From an uncultured delta proteobacterium (lineage in GTDB: Bacteria > Myxococcota_A > Bradymonadia > REDH01), in NCBI GenBank assembly GCA_903912275.1, contig CAIWGR010000028.1:1-6806 (forward strand): a stretch of DNA of 6,806 bases, read 5' to 3'. Below are positions 6,232 through 6,806 of this stretch, piece by piece. Both the position numbers and the translations under genes were made by a program. A model generated the notes under the pieces. The model saw nothing but the letters and a program-made list of their open reading frames with translations, was not told the origin of the DNA and did not search any database. Position 1 is the stretch's first letter. Every line of letters begins with the position of its first letter.

Positions 6232-6270
6232 AACGCCACCCTGCATCGCTGCACGGTGGCGTTTCTCGTT
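6232..6270 (+). terminator. Terminator between convergent lipoprotein and ettA genes
   Basis: A perfect 9-bp arm, AACGCCACC (6232-6240) with GGTGGCGTT (6255-6263), extends past a C-C mismatch into TGCA/TGCA around a TCGC loop. On the plus strand the stem runs into TTTCTCGTT. It lies between two convergent genes, 39 bases after the lipoprotein stop and 45 bases beyond the ettA stop. On the minus strand the stem is followed by CTTGC, so it may stop transcription weakly from that side too. Confidence 0.7.
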
Positions 6271-6287
6271 GGGGCGTTTCTCGTTGG
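6258..6287. repeat. Perfect 15-bp tandem repeat at the terminator tail
   Basis: GGCGTTTCTCGTTGG occurs twice head-to-tail with no mismatch (6258-6272 and 6273-6287). The first copy contains the last bases of the terminator stem and its T-rich tail; the second repeats the tail but has no left arm to pair with. This looks like a local duplication in noncoding DNA. Confidence 0.9.
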
Positions 6288-6314
6288 AGGCCGCAGCCCG
6301 AAGGCCGCGCGCTC

Positions 6315-6806
6315 TCAGCGGACCAGCGGCTTGTACTGGAAGGGCTTGGTCTCGCCGGGCTGCAGGCCGAGCCGGCGGTGGCGGTCCTTCTCATACTCCT
6401 GGAAGTTGCCTTCGAACCACTCCACATGGCCGTCGCCTTCGAAGGCGAGGATGTGGGTGGCGACCCGGTCGAGGAACCAGCGATCGTGCGAGATGATGAC
6501 GGCGCAACCGGCGAAGTCGACGAGGCCCTCTTCGAGTGCGCGCAGCGTCTCGACGTCGAGGTCGTTCGTGGGTTCGTCGAGCAGGATGACGTTGCCGCCG
6601 CTCTTGAGGAGCTTGGCGAGGTGCAGGCGGTTCCGTTCGCCGCCGGAGAGGTTGGCCACGGCCTTCTGCTGGTCGGCGCCGCGGAAGCCGAAGCTGGCGC
6701 AGTAGGCCCGCGCGTTGATGGTGCGCTTGCCGAATTGGAGGTTCTCCTCGCCGCCGGAGATCTCCTGGAAGATGGTCTTCTTGCCGTCGAGCGCCTCGCG
6801 GCTCTG
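6315..6806 (-). CDS. ettA: Energy-dependent translational throttle protein EttA, C-terminal part
   Basis: C-terminal 163 residues of an ABC-F ATPase; the 5' part lies beyond the right edge (EttA is about 555 residues, so some 390 are missing). The reading frame is open to the edge, so internal GTG or ATG codons are not the start. It shows the second ABC cassette: signature LSGGERNR (53-60 of the visible part), Walker B VILLDEPTNDLD (73-84), and switch His in SHDRWFLDR (106-114). The EttA-specific tail THILAFEGDGHVEWFEGNF (117-135) and the final KPLVR distinguish it from Uup, YheS or antibiotic-resistance ABC-F proteins. EttA binds the ribosomal E site and gates entry into elongation according to the ATP/ADP level. 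It is cytoplasmic, has no transmembrane domain and is not a transporter. It is convergent with the lipoprotein gene and shares the terminator region with it. Confidence 0.95.
   Translation of the reverse strand, partial: QSREALDGKKTIFQEISGGEENLQFGKRTINARAYCASFGFRGADQQKAVANLSGGERNRLHLAKLLKSGGNVILLDEPTNDLDVETLRALEEGLVDFAGCAVIISHDRWFLDRVATHILAFEGDGHVEWFEGNFQEYEKDRHRRLGLQPGETKPFQYKPLVR

Noticed and set aside
4355..6427. A 690-codon minus-strand open frame antisense to the second lipoprotein
   Set aside because: It is Gly/Ala/Arg-rich with no recognisable domain, crosses the terminator region and the 3' end of ettA, and its openness follows from the GC-rich codon bias of the plus-strand gene, which has a signal peptide, ordered repeats and a ribosome binding site.

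Overview
The window is GC-rich DNA with strong GC-third-position coding bias. Its two surface lipoproteins carry cysteine-rich 'slime-mould type' and CGDG/CGNG repeats, Asp/Thr-rich linkers and a thrombospondin type-3 calcium motif. Such proteins are most typical of Myxococcota and related former deltaproteobacteria, so I infer a chromosomal segment from that group. No phage, plasmid, transposon, CRISPR or secretion-system genes are visible.

Layout from left to right: (1) the N-terminal 307 residues of a Cys-rich lipoprotein on the minus strand (1-922, running off the left edge); (2) a self-contained minus-strand tRNA-Pro(GGG) unit with its own promoter (TTGACA, 17-bp spacer) and an intrinsic terminator capped by a UUCG tetraloop (about 1047-1217); (3) a small plus-strand hexapeptide-repeat acyltransferase (1391-1813); (4) a minus-strand cysDN operon (4325 down to 1810) encoding the two subunits of ATP sulfurylase, whose last stop codon shares a CTAG with the stop of the acyltransferase; (5) a 164-bp divergent intergenic region with overlapping inverted repeats; (6) a second, complete Cys-rich lipoprotein on the plus strand (4490-6193); (7) a short convergent spacer with a terminator hairpin and a perfect 15-bp tandem repeat; (8) the C-terminal 163 residues of the ABC-F translation factor EttA on the minus strand, running off the right edge.

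CysD and CysN act together: CysD makes adenosine 5'-phosphosulfate from sulfate and ATP, and CysN couples this to GTP hydrolysis. No reductase or complete APS kinase lies in the window, so the fate of the APS cannot be read here. The other genes look like independent neighbours, in their own transcription units.

The most notable observation is the tail of CysN. After the normal CysN body there are about 90 extra residues that look like a hollowed-out APS kinase (CysC) domain, with the P-loop lysine and the DGDN region missing. This would be a decayed or repurposed relative of the CysN-CysC (NodQ-type) fusions. Other points of interest are the alternating two-type repeat pattern of the first lipoprotein, the unassigned C-terminal domain of the second, and the intergenic repeat structures. 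I do not see a convincing new multi-gene system.
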